64,000 bases of DNA from assembly GCA_964482205.1 (NCBI GenBank), contig CAYZWI010000016.1:18713-82712 (forward strand). The letters run 5' to 3'. The position numbers were made by a program, and so were the translations under genes. Below, in pieces: positions 36,063-43,976 of the stretch (its first letter is position 1; each line of letters starts with the position of its first letter). The DNA is from JAZDGX01 sp964482205. GTDB lineage: Bacteria > Eisenbacteria > RBG-16-71-46 > CAIMUX01 > WJJG01. The notes beneath the pieces are model-generated. The model did not search any database and was not told where the DNA came from. It saw only the letters and a list, made by a program, of their open reading frames with translations.

Positions 36063-37697
36063 GTGGGCATTCGCACGGTGACGACCCGTCCCTTCGACGA
36101 TCAGAAGCCGGGGACTTCGGGGCTGCGCAAGCCGGTGGCGACCTTCCGGCAGCCGCGCTACCTCGAGAACTTCGTGCAAGCGATCTTCGACAGCCTGCCC
36201 GGGCACCAAAGCGCGACGATGGTTCTGGGCGGCGACGGGCGCTACTTCCACCGGGAAGCCGAGCAGACGATCCTGAAGATGGCGGCGGCGAACGGGATCG
36301 CGCACATCAAGGTGGGGCGCGGAGGATTGCTGGCGACGCCGGCCGCATCGTGCGTGATCCGCAAGCACCAGACGCTGGGCGGGATCATTCTCTCGGCGAG
36401 CCACAATCCGGGCGGGCCGAACGGCGATTTCGGCGTGAAGGTGAACACCGCCAACGGCGGGCCGGCGCCCGAGGAAGTGACCGACGCGATCTACCAACGC
36501 TCGCGCGTGATCGAGAGCTACCGGATTTCCGATGCGCCCGACCTTTCGCTCGAACACGAAGGCCGCTTCGAGCTGGACGGCATGAGCGTCGAAGTGATCG
36601 ACCCCGTGCGCGACCATCTGGAAGTGCTTGCCTCGCTCTTCGACATCGATCGCATTCGCGAGCGCTTCTTCGGCAGCGGCTTTCGCATGAGCTTCGACGC
36701 CATGCACGCGGCGACGGGGCCGAGCGCGCACGCGCTCTTCGAGCATGTCCTGCATGCGCCGGCCGGGACGGTGCGCAACGGGATGCCGCGGGAGGATTTC
36801 GGCGGAGGCCATCCCGACCCGAACCTGACCCACGCGCACGAGCTGGTGGAGCGCATGTTCGGCAAAGAGGCGCCCGATTTCGGCGCGGCCTGCGACGGCG
36901 ACGGCGACCGCAACATGATCCTGGGGCGCAACTTCTTCGTGACTCCGAGCGACAGTCTCGCGGTGCTGACCGCGAATGCGCATCTGGCTCGCGGCTACGC
37001 ACGCGGGCTTTCCGGCGTCGCGCGCTCGATGCCGACTTCGCGGGCGGTGGATCGCGTGGCGGAGAAGCTCGGGATCCCGTGCTACGCGACGCCGACGGGG
37101 TGGAAGTTCTTCGGCAATTTGCTGGACGCGGGGAAGATCACGATTTGCGGCGAGGAGAGCTTTGGTACGGGATCGGATCACGCGCGCGAGAAAGACGGGC
37201 TGTGGGCGGTGCTCTTCTGGCTCGACATCCTCGCCGCGCGCAGGCAATCGGTGGCGGACATCGTGCGCGAGCATTGGCGGGACTACGGGCGCACCTACTA
37301 CACGCGCCACGACTACGAGGAAGTGGACGCGGCGCGCGCGGCCGATCTGATCGAAGCGCTGCGCCGGAGCGGCCCGGGCATGACGCGCAAGCGGTTCGGG
37401 ACGCTCGAGGTGGAACGCGCGGAGGACTTCGCCTACACCGATCCCGTCGACGGACGCGTGAGCGAACATCAAGGAATCCAGATCGAATTCGCAGGCGGCG
37501 CGCGCATCGTGTACCGCCTGTCCGGGACGGGAACGCGCGGAGCGACGCTGCGCGTCTACATCGAGAGCCACGAGCCCGATGCCGGCCGCCAAGGCATGGA
37601 TCCGCAAGCGGCGCTCAAGGACTTGATCGCGATCGCGAGAGAGGTCGCGGAGATCGAAAAGTTCACCGGGCGCAAGGAGCCAACGGTGGTGACGTGA
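36063..37697 (+). CDS. pgm: Alpha-D-glucose phosphate-specific phosphoglucomutase
   Basis: A 544-residue member of the alpha-phosphohexomutase superfamily, Pgm type, as judged by 'FDDQKPGTSGLRKPV' at the N-terminus. The phosphoserine S113 lies in 'SASHNPGG', and the Mg-binding loop DGDGDRN at about 278-284. 'GEESFGTGSDH' is the sugar-binding loop of glucose-phosphate mutases. It interconverts glucose-1-phosphate and glucose-6-phosphate. GTG 36063 follows AAAGGAG. It starts 53 bases after lhr and may share its transcript. Confidence 0.95.
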   Translation: MGIRTVTTRPFDDQKPGTSGLRKPVATFRQPRYLENFVQAIFDSLPGHQSATMVLGGDGRYFHREAEQTILKMAAANGIAHIKVGRGGLLATPAASCVIRKHQTLGGIILSASHNPGGPNGDFGVKVNTANGGPAPEEVTDAIYQRSRVIESYRISDAPDLSLEHEGRFELDGMSVEVIDPVRDHLEVLASLFDIDRIRERFFGSGFRMSFDAMHAATGPSAHALFEHVLHAPAGTVRNGMPREDFGGGHPDPNLTHAHELVERMFGKEAPDFGAACDGDGDRNMILGRNFFVTPSDSLAVLTANAHLARGYARGLSGVARSMPTSRAVDRVAEKLGIPCYATPTGWKFFGNLLDAGKITICGEESFGTGSDHAREKDGLWAVLFWLDILAARRQSVADIVREHWRDYGRTYYTRHDYEEVDAARAADLIEALRRSGPGMTRKRFGTLEVERAEDFAYTDPVDGRVSEHQGIQIEFAGGARIVYRLSGTGTRGATLRVYIESHEPDAGRQGMDPQAALKDLIAIAREVAEIEKFTGRKEPTVVT

Positions 37698-37857
37698 GGG
37701 AAGGCGGACGGCCATCGAGCGAAGCCGCAACCATATTCGGCGTGACTCGACTCTCCGGTCAGCGCGAGTTGTGTGCTGCGTGATCAGGCCTACCTGCCGG
37801 ATATCATCGACTCAGCCCGGCTGATTGGAGCCGGCGCCGTGCAAGTGAGGACGGAAC

Positions 37858-37884
37858 CAATTCTCCTTCTGGGAGGGAGAATTG
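37858..37884. other. Inverted repeat in the 37698-38066 gap
   Basis: CAATTCTCC (37858-37866) and GGAGAATTG (37876-37884) form perfect 9-base arms around a 9-base loop. No T-run follows. The rest of this 369-base gap between pgm and the HNH gene shows nothing that I recognise; no other convincing gene is present. Confidence 0.5.
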
Positions 37885-38066
37885 CGGCTCTCTCTCGCGC
37901 CACGCAGAAACGCTCGGTGCTTCTTCCGTTGCACTTGTCCCCCTCGCGCCTGTCTGGCACAGCAATGCCTGCCGGCACGAATCGCAGCCCGTGTTGCCAG
38001 AATCCGAAAGACCCGGTAGAATCCTTGCATCCGACCTCTGACCCATTCCTGCAGAGGACTGCCGGC

Positions 38067-39002
38067 ATGCGGGCATTCATCGGTGTCACGGACAACGACT
38101 GGTTTCGCTTCTTGCGAAGCGAGCCGGAGATCGATGAAGTCAACTTCTGGCAGCCGAGCGGCAATGTCGTCTTCCGGGCCCTGCAGCCGGGGCAGCCGTT
38201 TCTATTCAAGCTCCACCATCCTGAGAACTACATCGCAGGAGGCGGGTTTTTCGCCCATCACTCCACGATTCCCGCTCGCATGGCCTGGGATGCCTTCGGC
38301 GTCAAGAACGGCGCCCAAAGTTTCGACGAAATGTGGCGTCGCATCGCCCGCTATCGGCACCAGACGCTTGATCCGCGCCTCGATCCTGATATCGGCTGCA
38401 TCATTCTCGTCGATCCCTTCTTCTTCGACAGGAGAGACTGGATCCCGGCTCCGGCGGACTTCAGCGCGAACATCGTCCGGGGCAAGGGCTACAGCCTGGC
38501 GGAATCGCCCGGCCGGGAATTGTGGAATGAAGTGATGATGCGGCGGGCCGCGAGTCTTCAGCGGAAAGGACGACCTGCCGTAGAACGCTCGGCCGACGAA
38601 CCGATGTTCGGCCAACCGGTCTTGGTGAAGCAGCGCCTCGGCCAGGGCTCCTTCCGGGTGCTGGTGACCGATCTCTACCAACGGCGTTGTGCGGTGACGG
38701 GGGAGCGGGCGTTGCCCGTGTTGCAGGCGGCTCACATCAAGCCCGTCAGCCAGGAAGGAGTCCATCGCACCAACAACGGCCTGCTGCTGCGTTCCGACAT
38801 TCACACGCTGTTCGATCGCGGATATGTGACCGTCACGCCCGATCGCCGCTTCCGAGTGAGCAGCCGCCTGAAGCGCGACTTCGACAATGGCGAAGAGTAC
38901 CGGCGCTATGCGGGCCTGGAATTGGCGGCGCCGGCGAATGCGGAGGACCGCCCCGATCCGAAGCTGCTCGAATGGCACGCGGATACCGTGTTTCTGGGAT
39001 GA
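38067..39002 (+). CDS. HNH endonuclease with N-terminal PUA-like domain
   Basis: A 311-residue nuclease. The C-terminal HNH_2 motif is C208 ('RRCAVTGE'), H223 ('AAHIKP'), N236/N237 and H246 ('LRSDIHTLFDRGYV'). The N-terminal 160 residues ('MRAFIGVTDNDWFRFL', 'FWQPSG', 'GGGFFAHHSTIPARMAWDAFG', 'DIGCIILVDPFFF') match the region found before HNH in many such nucleases and look like an EVE/PUA-like modified-base reader. That would make it a restriction enzyme for modified foreign DNA. ATG 38067 was chosen because homology starts there; an open frame extends back to 37773. No methyltransferase is adjacent, consistent with type IV-like activity. Confidence 0.78.
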   Translation: MRAFIGVTDNDWFRFLRSEPEIDEVNFWQPSGNVVFRALQPGQPFLFKLHHPENYIAGGGFFAHHSTIPARMAWDAFGVKNGAQSFDEMWRRIARYRHQTLDPRLDPDIGCIILVDPFFFDRRDWIPAPADFSANIVRGKGYSLAESPGRELWNEVMMRRAASLQRKGRPAVERSADEPMFGQPVLVKQRLGQGSFRVLVTDLYQRRCAVTGERALPVLQAAHIKPVSQEGVHRTNNGLLLRSDIHTLFDRGYVTVTPDRRFRVSSRLKRDFDNGEEYRRYAGLELAAPANAEDRPDPKLLEWHADTVFLG

Positions 39003-39159
39003 TGGTCCGCACCCATGGCCTGGAACAGTTCCCTCGAGGAGTACGCCATGGCCCCCCGCTCCTTCCTCTACGCCTCCGCCCTCCGTCCCCCGCCCGCCTC
39101 CCGCAAGCGCCCCCGAACCTCCTGCCGCCCGCCTGCCTTCCGGGTCGTCCCCAGCAGCG

Positions 39160-39440
39160 TATTCGCCGAGCCGCTCTTCCTTAGGTAGGCTGCGCCGCCG
39201 GCGGCGAGAAGGGCTTGGGCGCGGTCGGGCTCTTCGAACATCGACAGGCCGATGATCCGGATGTCGGGGATGCTCTCGTGGATCGCGCGCGTCGCGTCGA
39301 TGCCGTTCAGTTTGGGCATGCTCATGTCCATCAGGTTCACATCGGGCTGCAATTGCCGCGCGAGTTCCACGCCTTCCTGACCGTCGGCCGCCTGGCCCAC
39401 GAATTCGCTACGCCAGTTCTTCTGGTTACGCTCTCTTTGC
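39160..39440 (-). pseudogene. Remnant of a NarL-type response-regulator receiver
   Basis: About 90 residues match a receiver domain: 'GQAADGQEGVELARQLQPDVNLMDMSMPKLNGIDATRAI' (Asp in 'LMDMSMP') and 'LLAAGGAAYLRKSG' with the conserved Lys. The N-terminal strand with the acidic pair and the C-terminal LuxR-type helix-turn-helix are missing; unrelated low-complexity sequence replaces them. The gap 39003-39696 holds only this fragment. Confidence 0.75.
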
Positions 39441-39696
39441 TCGGGGCAAGGGAAGGTCAACTTGCCGGTTTCGGCGCGCACTCGGACGGCTCAACTTGCG
39501 AGCCACGGGTTTGCCTCTCGCAAGGAGAGCTGGGTCTTGCGCGGGTTGGCCATTCGGCGAATTCGCAGACATGGCGGGCCCTCGTTGCCTCAAGTAGACC
39601 GACCCGCCAAACCGGCCCGGTCGCATCGGACCTGCGTGTGGGGAGCACCCCGCGGTCCATTCGCTTGCGCTCGTTCCTTGATGTACTCTCCCCCCC

Positions 39697-41001
39697 ATGT
39701 TCACCCCCGACATCATCGCCCTGATCATCTTCGGCCTGACCTACGCCGTGCTCGGCTTTGGCGCGCTTCCGCCGCTGCGCATCGATCGCACCGGCGCGGC
39801 GCTCGTCGGAGCGACGGCCATGGTCGCCTGCAGAGCGCTGCGGCCCGGGGACGCGATCGCCGCGGTCGATTTCCAGACGCTTGCGCTGCTGTTCGGCATG
39901 ATGATCGTCGTGGCGCATTTGCGGCTGTCGGGCTTCTTCGCCTGGGTGGGAGCGCGCACCCTGCGGCTCGGACGCACGCCCGCGCGAACGCTCGCGCTGG
40001 TCGTCATCCTGTCCGCGGTCCTCTCGGCCTTCTTCGTGAACGACACCGCCTGCATCCTGCTCACTCCGTTCGCTCTCGAAACGGCCGCCGCGCTCGGCAT
40101 GAGCGCAGTGCCGTTTCTGCTCGCCGTCGCGATGGGGGCGAACGCGGGCAGCGTGGCGACACTCGTCGGAAACCCGCAGAACATGCTTGTCGGAAGCTTC
40201 TCGGGGATCTCGTATACGCGCTTCGCGCTCGTGCTCGCGCCCGTGGCTCTTCTTTCGGTAGTCGCCACGATCGCAATTCTGCGCTTTGCGTTCCGCCGCG
40301 AGCTCCAGGCCGCAGGGACGGCAGGCGGGACGATGGTAGAAGCGGCCGGCGGGACGGCGACAGCGATGGCCGCGGGGAAAACCGGTGCGAACATGACCGC
40401 CTCCCGATGGCCGGGCGGCCGCATCCGTCATCAAGCCATCTTGCGGAAAGCGCTCATCGTCACCGGGCTCCTGCTGATCGCGCTCCTCGGCGGCATCAAT
40501 CCCGGCGTCGCCGCCATGAGCGCCGGCGCCATCCTGCTCATCACGCGTCGCATCCGCCCAGAGCGCGTCTGGGTGCATGTCGACTGGGGGCTGCTCGCGA
40601 TGTTCGCGGGGCTCTTCGTCGTCGTCCGCGGCATCGAGGTGACAGGGTGGATGGAACGCGGGCTCGCGCTCATTCCGTCATCCGCGCGCGAATCGCTCAT
40701 CGCGCTTTCCGCCGTGACCGCGGCGCTCAGCAATGTCGTCAGCAATGTGCCGGCCGTCCTGCTGCTACGCGGCTGGCCGGCGCACTTCGCCAACCCCGAG
40801 GCCGCCTGGCTCACGCTCGCGATGGCGAGCACGCTGGCAGGCAATCTCACCTTGGTGGGCTCGGTCGCAAACTTGATCGTCGTCGAGCAGGCCCGCGAGC
40901 GCGCCCCGATCGGGTTCTTCGCCTACGCGCGCGTCGGCGTGCCCCTCGCGCTCGTCACGCTTGCGATGGGAACGGCGTGGGTGGCGTGGGTTTGCCGGTA
41001 G
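39697..41001 (+). CDS. ArsB/CitMHS-type (SLC13-like) anion transporter
   Basis: A 434-residue polytopic membrane protein with about 11 TM helices and the family's two-fold arrangement. Marks are 'FFVNDTACILLTPFALE' and 'MGANAGSVATLVGNPQNMLVG' in the first half, and 'ALSNVVSNVPAVLLL' and 'AGNLTLVGSVANLIVVEQA' in the second half (the paired NxxP re-entrant hairpins). A cytoplasmic loop of about 50 residues rich in Ala and Gly separates them. ArsB and CitM-type members carry arsenite, citrate, sulfate or other anions; with no ars genes nearby the substrate is unknown. Confidence 0.85.
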   Translation: MFTPDIIALIIFGLTYAVLGFGALPPLRIDRTGAALVGATAMVACRALRPGDAIAAVDFQTLALLFGMMIVVAHLRLSGFFAWVGARTLRLGRTPARTLALVVILSAVLSAFFVNDTACILLTPFALETAAALGMSAVPFLLAVAMGANAGSVATLVGNPQNMLVGSFSGISYTRFALVLAPVALLSVVATIAILRFAFRRELQAAGTAGGTMVEAAGGTATAMAAGKTGANMTASRWPGGRIRHQAILRKALIVTGLLLIALLGGINPGVAAMSAGAILLITRRIRPERVWVHVDWGLLAMFAGLFVVVRGIEVTGWMERGLALIPSSARESLIALSAVTAALSNVVSNVPAVLLLRGWPAHFANPEAAWLTLAMASTLAGNLTLVGSVANLIVVEQARERAPIGFFAYARVGVPLALVTLAMGTAWVAWVCR

Positions 41002-41164
41002 GTTGTTACCGCGAATACCCTGTCGGAAACACGAATCCCGCCTTCAAGTGATAACTCGTCTCATCCTCTACGATCGACAGCGAAGGAGTGAGGTGAAAGA
41101 CCCGGCCCTGCGTCATGAGGAATGCAAAGCTCAAGCCCGCGCTCAGAGTTGCAGAAGGCTTCTA

Positions 41165-41944
41165 TTACGGTGCGAAAGCGCCCATCAGCACGAAGCGAAG
41201 CAAGACTCCCGTAGCGACGGCCACGAGCATGCTGGTGAGAGTGCCGATCAGGTAGTAGTCCGCGAACTCCTTGGAATGAAGCTCGGGAAAGCGGGCGATG
41301 GACTTGGCGGCGACGATGAAGCCCAGCGCGGTCCATTGTCCGAGGAGAACCAGCGGGAAGATCAGGAATCTCTCGAGTAGTCCGATGGTGCGCCCCATCG
41401 CGTAACGCTTGGCTTCCCCGTCGTGCGGCACGACCTCGGGATAGTTTTCGAGCACCATGCGAACGACGATCGTGCCGCCTTTCCCGTTGAACACGAAGCC
41501 CGCGGCGATCACCAGCCATCGAGTGGCCTCCGCAAGCGCCGGAGCATCCAGCGGGACGATTCCGCTTACGGGGATGCCTCCTGCAACAATCACGCGCCAG
41601 AGGAGAACCATGGCCGCAAGATGAAGCGTCTGATCGGCGATGAATGAAAGCAGAGGACGCTTCCAGCGCGGGTCGAGGATTGCGCGGAGCTGATCCTGCA
41701 GGGTGTGGACGACGCTGAGAACGACGATGCCGATCGCGAGCCGCGCATTCAAGAAAGGCAGCACGAGGACGAGATGCGTCACGAAAGTGAGCAGACCGTG
41801 CCAGATCATCCACCCGGCCTGAAGGCGTTTTCTCTCCGAAACGCGCGCGGTCTGGACGAGGAAGTCCGCGAACACATGACCGACGATCAAGAGCGCCAGA
41901 AGGATTTCATCGGGTTTCGTGAGCGCAGATGACCACGCATCCAT
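41165..41944 (-). CDS. DUF3307 membrane protein
   Basis: A 259-residue integral membrane protein of DUF3307, recognised by 'GHVFADFLVQT' near the N-terminus, conserved 'WHGLLTFVTH', and 'GRTIGLLERFLIFPLVLLG'. Seven or so TM segments. It lies 52 bases after the SatD gene on the same strand and is expected to be co-expressed. DUF3307 and SatD are commonly paired, but the role of the pair is not known. Confidence 0.8.
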   Translation of the reverse strand: MDAWSSALTKPDEILLALLIVGHVFADFLVQTARVSERKRLQAGWMIWHGLLTFVTHLVLVLPFLNARLAIGIVVLSVVHTLQDQLRAILDPRWKRPLLSFIADQTLHLAAMVLLWRVIVAGGIPVSGIVPLDAPALAEATRWLVIAAGFVFNGKGGTIVVRMVLENYPEVVPHDGEAKRYAMGRTIGLLERFLIFPLVLLGQWTALGFIVAAKSIARFPELHSKEFADYYLIGTLTSMLVAVATGVLLRFVLMGAFAP

Positions 41945-41996
41945 GGCCAGATTCTCCGTGTATGCGGCCGGGCGTCTTGGCCGGCCGTATCGTCGA

Positions 41997-42659
41997 TCAG
42001 ACGCGCTTCTCCGGGGCGGACCAAGCCAGGATTTTCTCGACCGCGTGCTCCGCCTCGATCATCGGGCGGTACAACGCGCCCTTCAAAGCCTTGTTCACCG
42101 CGGAGACTGCGACTTTGCGCCTCTCGGCGACCTCCACTTGCGTGGCCGCCTTGCGCATGAGAGCCACTGTTGCGGCCTGCGTCGGGGTCCAACCGGCCCG
42201 CACGGCGCCCATGAGGCTGAAGATGCCGTTCAAGACTTCATCGCGCTCGGGACTCCAGCCGGATACCGTGACCCACCGATCGAGCTTCTTCCCGGAAACG
42301 AGCGCGTTGCGGGCGGCATGAAAGCAGGGGCCATCCATTCCGATGGCGTCCCGGCGGAGAGCGGTGTCCAGTCGTCCCCAACCCAGCCCGTAGCGGATCT
42401 CGATCCCCGCCATGACTGCTTCGAGGGAGATGAGCGCCTCCATGGCCGACTCCGGAGCGGCAAGCAGTCCCTGGAACTCATCGCCCAGAGTGATCACGAA
42501 ACGGGAGGCGAGCTTTCCCTCGAGGAGCGCATTGGCCTTCTGCAGGCCGGTCTCGACCTGCTTCTGGAGCCGGGCGCGGTTGGTCGTCTCCCGGGACCGG
42601 CGGATGTCCCCGATGATCGCGAGATAGCCTCTTACACCCTTTTCGGTTGATTTAGTCAT
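41997..42659 (-). CDS. SatD-family protein
   Basis: A 220-residue SatD-family protein. Conserved parts are 'YLAIIGDIRRSRE', 'FVITLGDEFQGLL' and 'GLGWGRLDT'. The C-terminal 60 residues form a helix-turn-helix ('TPTQAATVALMRKAATQVEVAERRKVAVSAVNKALK'), so it may bind DNA. ATG 42659 follows AAAGGTG. It heads a two-gene unit with DUF3307. Two near-identical 14-base repeats overlap and precede its start, suggesting that it controls itself. Confidence 0.8.
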   Translation of the reverse strand: MTKSTEKGVRGYLAIIGDIRRSRETTNRARLQKQVETGLQKANALLEGKLASRFVITLGDEFQGLLAAPESAMEALISLEAVMAGIEIRYGLGWGRLDTALRRDAIGMDGPCFHAARNALVSGKKLDRWVTVSGWSPERDEVLNGIFSLMGAVRAGWTPTQAATVALMRKAATQVEVAERRKVAVSAVNKALKGALYRPMIEAEHAVEKILAWSAPEKRV

Positions 42660-42677
42660 TAATCACCTTTTTCGGCT
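42635..42677 (-). promoter_or_regulatory. Direct repeats around the SatD start codon (candidate operator)
   Basis: On the plus strand CACCCTTTTCGGTT (42635-42648) and CACCTTTTTCGGCT (42664-42677) match at 12 of 14 positions, 29 bases apart. The first lies within the first codons, the second over the ribosome-binding site. Confidence 0.45.
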
Positions 42678-42899
42678 AAAAGGCAGCGGAAGTCAAGGGA
42701 GAAAAGTGGGGGTCAAGAACCCTCTTGGATCCTCGGTCGCTTCTTCACGGTCTTGGAAATCCTCCGTCGGATGCCCGTCAAAGTAGGAAGCGGCGATTGC
42801 GGTCTGGATGTCCTGTGCTCGGTACACACCCCGGCGAACCCTGGCACTACGATCCCACGAAGATTTGCCATTGCTCGCGAAGGATGCTTCAATCCTTGT

Positions 42900-43247
42900 A
42901 TGAAACTCGTCACATCAGAGGCGCCGATCACGATCGAGGAGTTACAGGCGATGGCCGCGGGCCGCTTTGGCGACTTGGTGAAAGCCGTCGTGGATCTTTC
43001 CCGAGAAACCATGATCGTGAGCGCGGAGCTTCATTCCGACGAAGAGGCGGAATTCCTGAGCTCGGGATCCAGGCAGGCGGATCTTTGGGGCATCAATCTC
43101 TATCCGTCTCTTCCCGAACACGAATGGGTGGAATTCGATTCCATGATCAATTTGCGCCCTTCGTTTGGGAATCGATCGCGAGGCGTCGACGACGCGGCCA
43201 CGCGTGATCGCATTCTCGCGCTCGTGAAACGGCTGGTTCGAAGATGA
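42900..43247 (+). CDS. DUF5674 family protein
   Basis: A 115-residue DUF5674 protein. The family pattern is visible as 'GDLVKAVVDLSRETMIVSAELHSDEEAEFL', 'LWGINLYP', 'WVEFDSMINLRPSFGNRSRGVDD'. Start chosen at ATG 42900, where the match begins; the frame is open back to 42753. Its stop overlaps the next gene's start by four bases (ATGA), so the two are translationally coupled. No enzymatic role is known for the family. Confidence 0.85.
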   Translation: MKLVTSEAPITIEELQAMAAGRFGDLVKAVVDLSRETMIVSAELHSDEEAEFLSSGSRQADLWGINLYPSLPEHEWVEFDSMINLRPSFGNRSRGVDDAATRDRILALVKRLVRR

Positions 43248-43585
43248 GCGATCTTCAGCACAAAGATCTCGCGGCCGGTCGCTGGTGGGGGCTCACCCTT
43301 TGCCGGCAGATGGGGAACATCGGCAGCGAAGTGAGCCGGGCGTGGAAGTGGAAGACGCGGGACGCAGAGATTTCCCGGCGGGCATTCGAACGCGCGCTCG
43401 AGTTGTTCGATCTCACTCTTGATGATCCGCGTCACCGGCAATCGATCGCCCGTCTGCGCGAAATTGCCCGAGCCAGAGAGGTGCTCGTGGATTTCTTCGC
43501 CGGGGAGAACGAGTACGGATCGACGGGGCCGGATTTGCTGAGCTATTTCGATGCCTTCGCGATCGCCGCCTCGAAAGGCAGGTGA
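43244..43585 (+). CDS. Small conserved protein paired with DUF5674
   Basis: A 113-residue soluble helical protein. Conserved-looking blocks are 'WGLTLCRQMGNIGSEVSRAWKWK', 'AFERALELFDLTLDD' and 'REVLVDFFAGENEYGSTG', a pattern I recognise from a widespread small family of unknown function. It overlaps the DUF5674 stop by four bases. The coupled pair looks like a two-component unit, such as a toxin-antitoxin or regulator/partner module, but neither protein has a known toxin fold. Confidence 0.75.
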   Translation: MSDLQHKDLAAGRWWGLTLCRQMGNIGSEVSRAWKWKTRDAEISRRAFERALELFDLTLDDPRHRQSIARLREIARAREVLVDFFAGENEYGSTGPDLLSYFDAFAIAASKGR

Positions 43586-43767
43586 GGCGGGCGCCATGCG
43601 GGCCAGAAATGTGGCCGAGACCTGCGCCCGCACTGAGTAGCCAGGCAATGCAGGCGCGAGGAGCGACCGCGCAGAATCTCCCTTCACGCGAAGCTTGGCC
43701 CTTCACCAAGGGTCCGGTATCATCCTTTCCTTCGTGCGATTCATTTGACGGGTTCGAAGAGGCGGCG

Positions 43768-43951
43768 GCGAGGCCATAGCAAGCGCAGTGCCCGGCTCGG
43801 CGGATCGGGTGCGTGCGGTGCTTGCGATGCTATAGCAAGAGCAGCGCTTGAATCTAGAGACAGGATCGGCGCTTGCGATGCCATGGCAAACGTGGCGCCA
43901 TCCCGGACCGGAGAAACGAGGCGTCGGCGAGGCTATAGCAAGCCCAGGGCC
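43768..43951 (+). repeat. Four 25-bp direct repeats upstream of the CARF-sigma-54 regulator
   Basis: Copies at 43768-43792, 43824-43848, 43875-43899 and 43927-43951, with start-to-start spacing of 56, 51 and 52 bases. The core is the palindrome GCYATRGC in each copy (GCCATAGC, GCTATAGC, GCCATGGC, GCTATAGC), flanked by GCGA(G/T) and AAGC-like bases. The last copy ends 25 bases before the regulator start. Parts of the intervening sequence also resemble each other. Not identical enough for a CRISPR array. Confidence 0.75.
43862..43877 (+). promoter_or_regulatory. Candidate sigma-54 promoter inside the repeat array
   Basis: AGGATCG-GCGC-TTGCG has GG and GC doublets ten bases apart with TTGC at -12 and matches the consensus at 8 of 12 positions. 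A transcript starting near 43888 would have a leader of about 90 bases. Overlap with a repeat makes chance possible. Confidence 0.25.
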
Positions 43952-43976
43952 GCGCGCACTCGTGGAGCGGGGATTC

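Noticed and set aside
37773..38066. N-terminal extension of the HNH nuclease
   Set aside because: The stretch shows no similarity to such nucleases and contains an inverted repeat; the family match starts at 38067.
43768..43951. A four-repeat CRISPR array
   Set aside because: The repeats differ from each other at several positions, spacers are partly similar and no cas gene is near.
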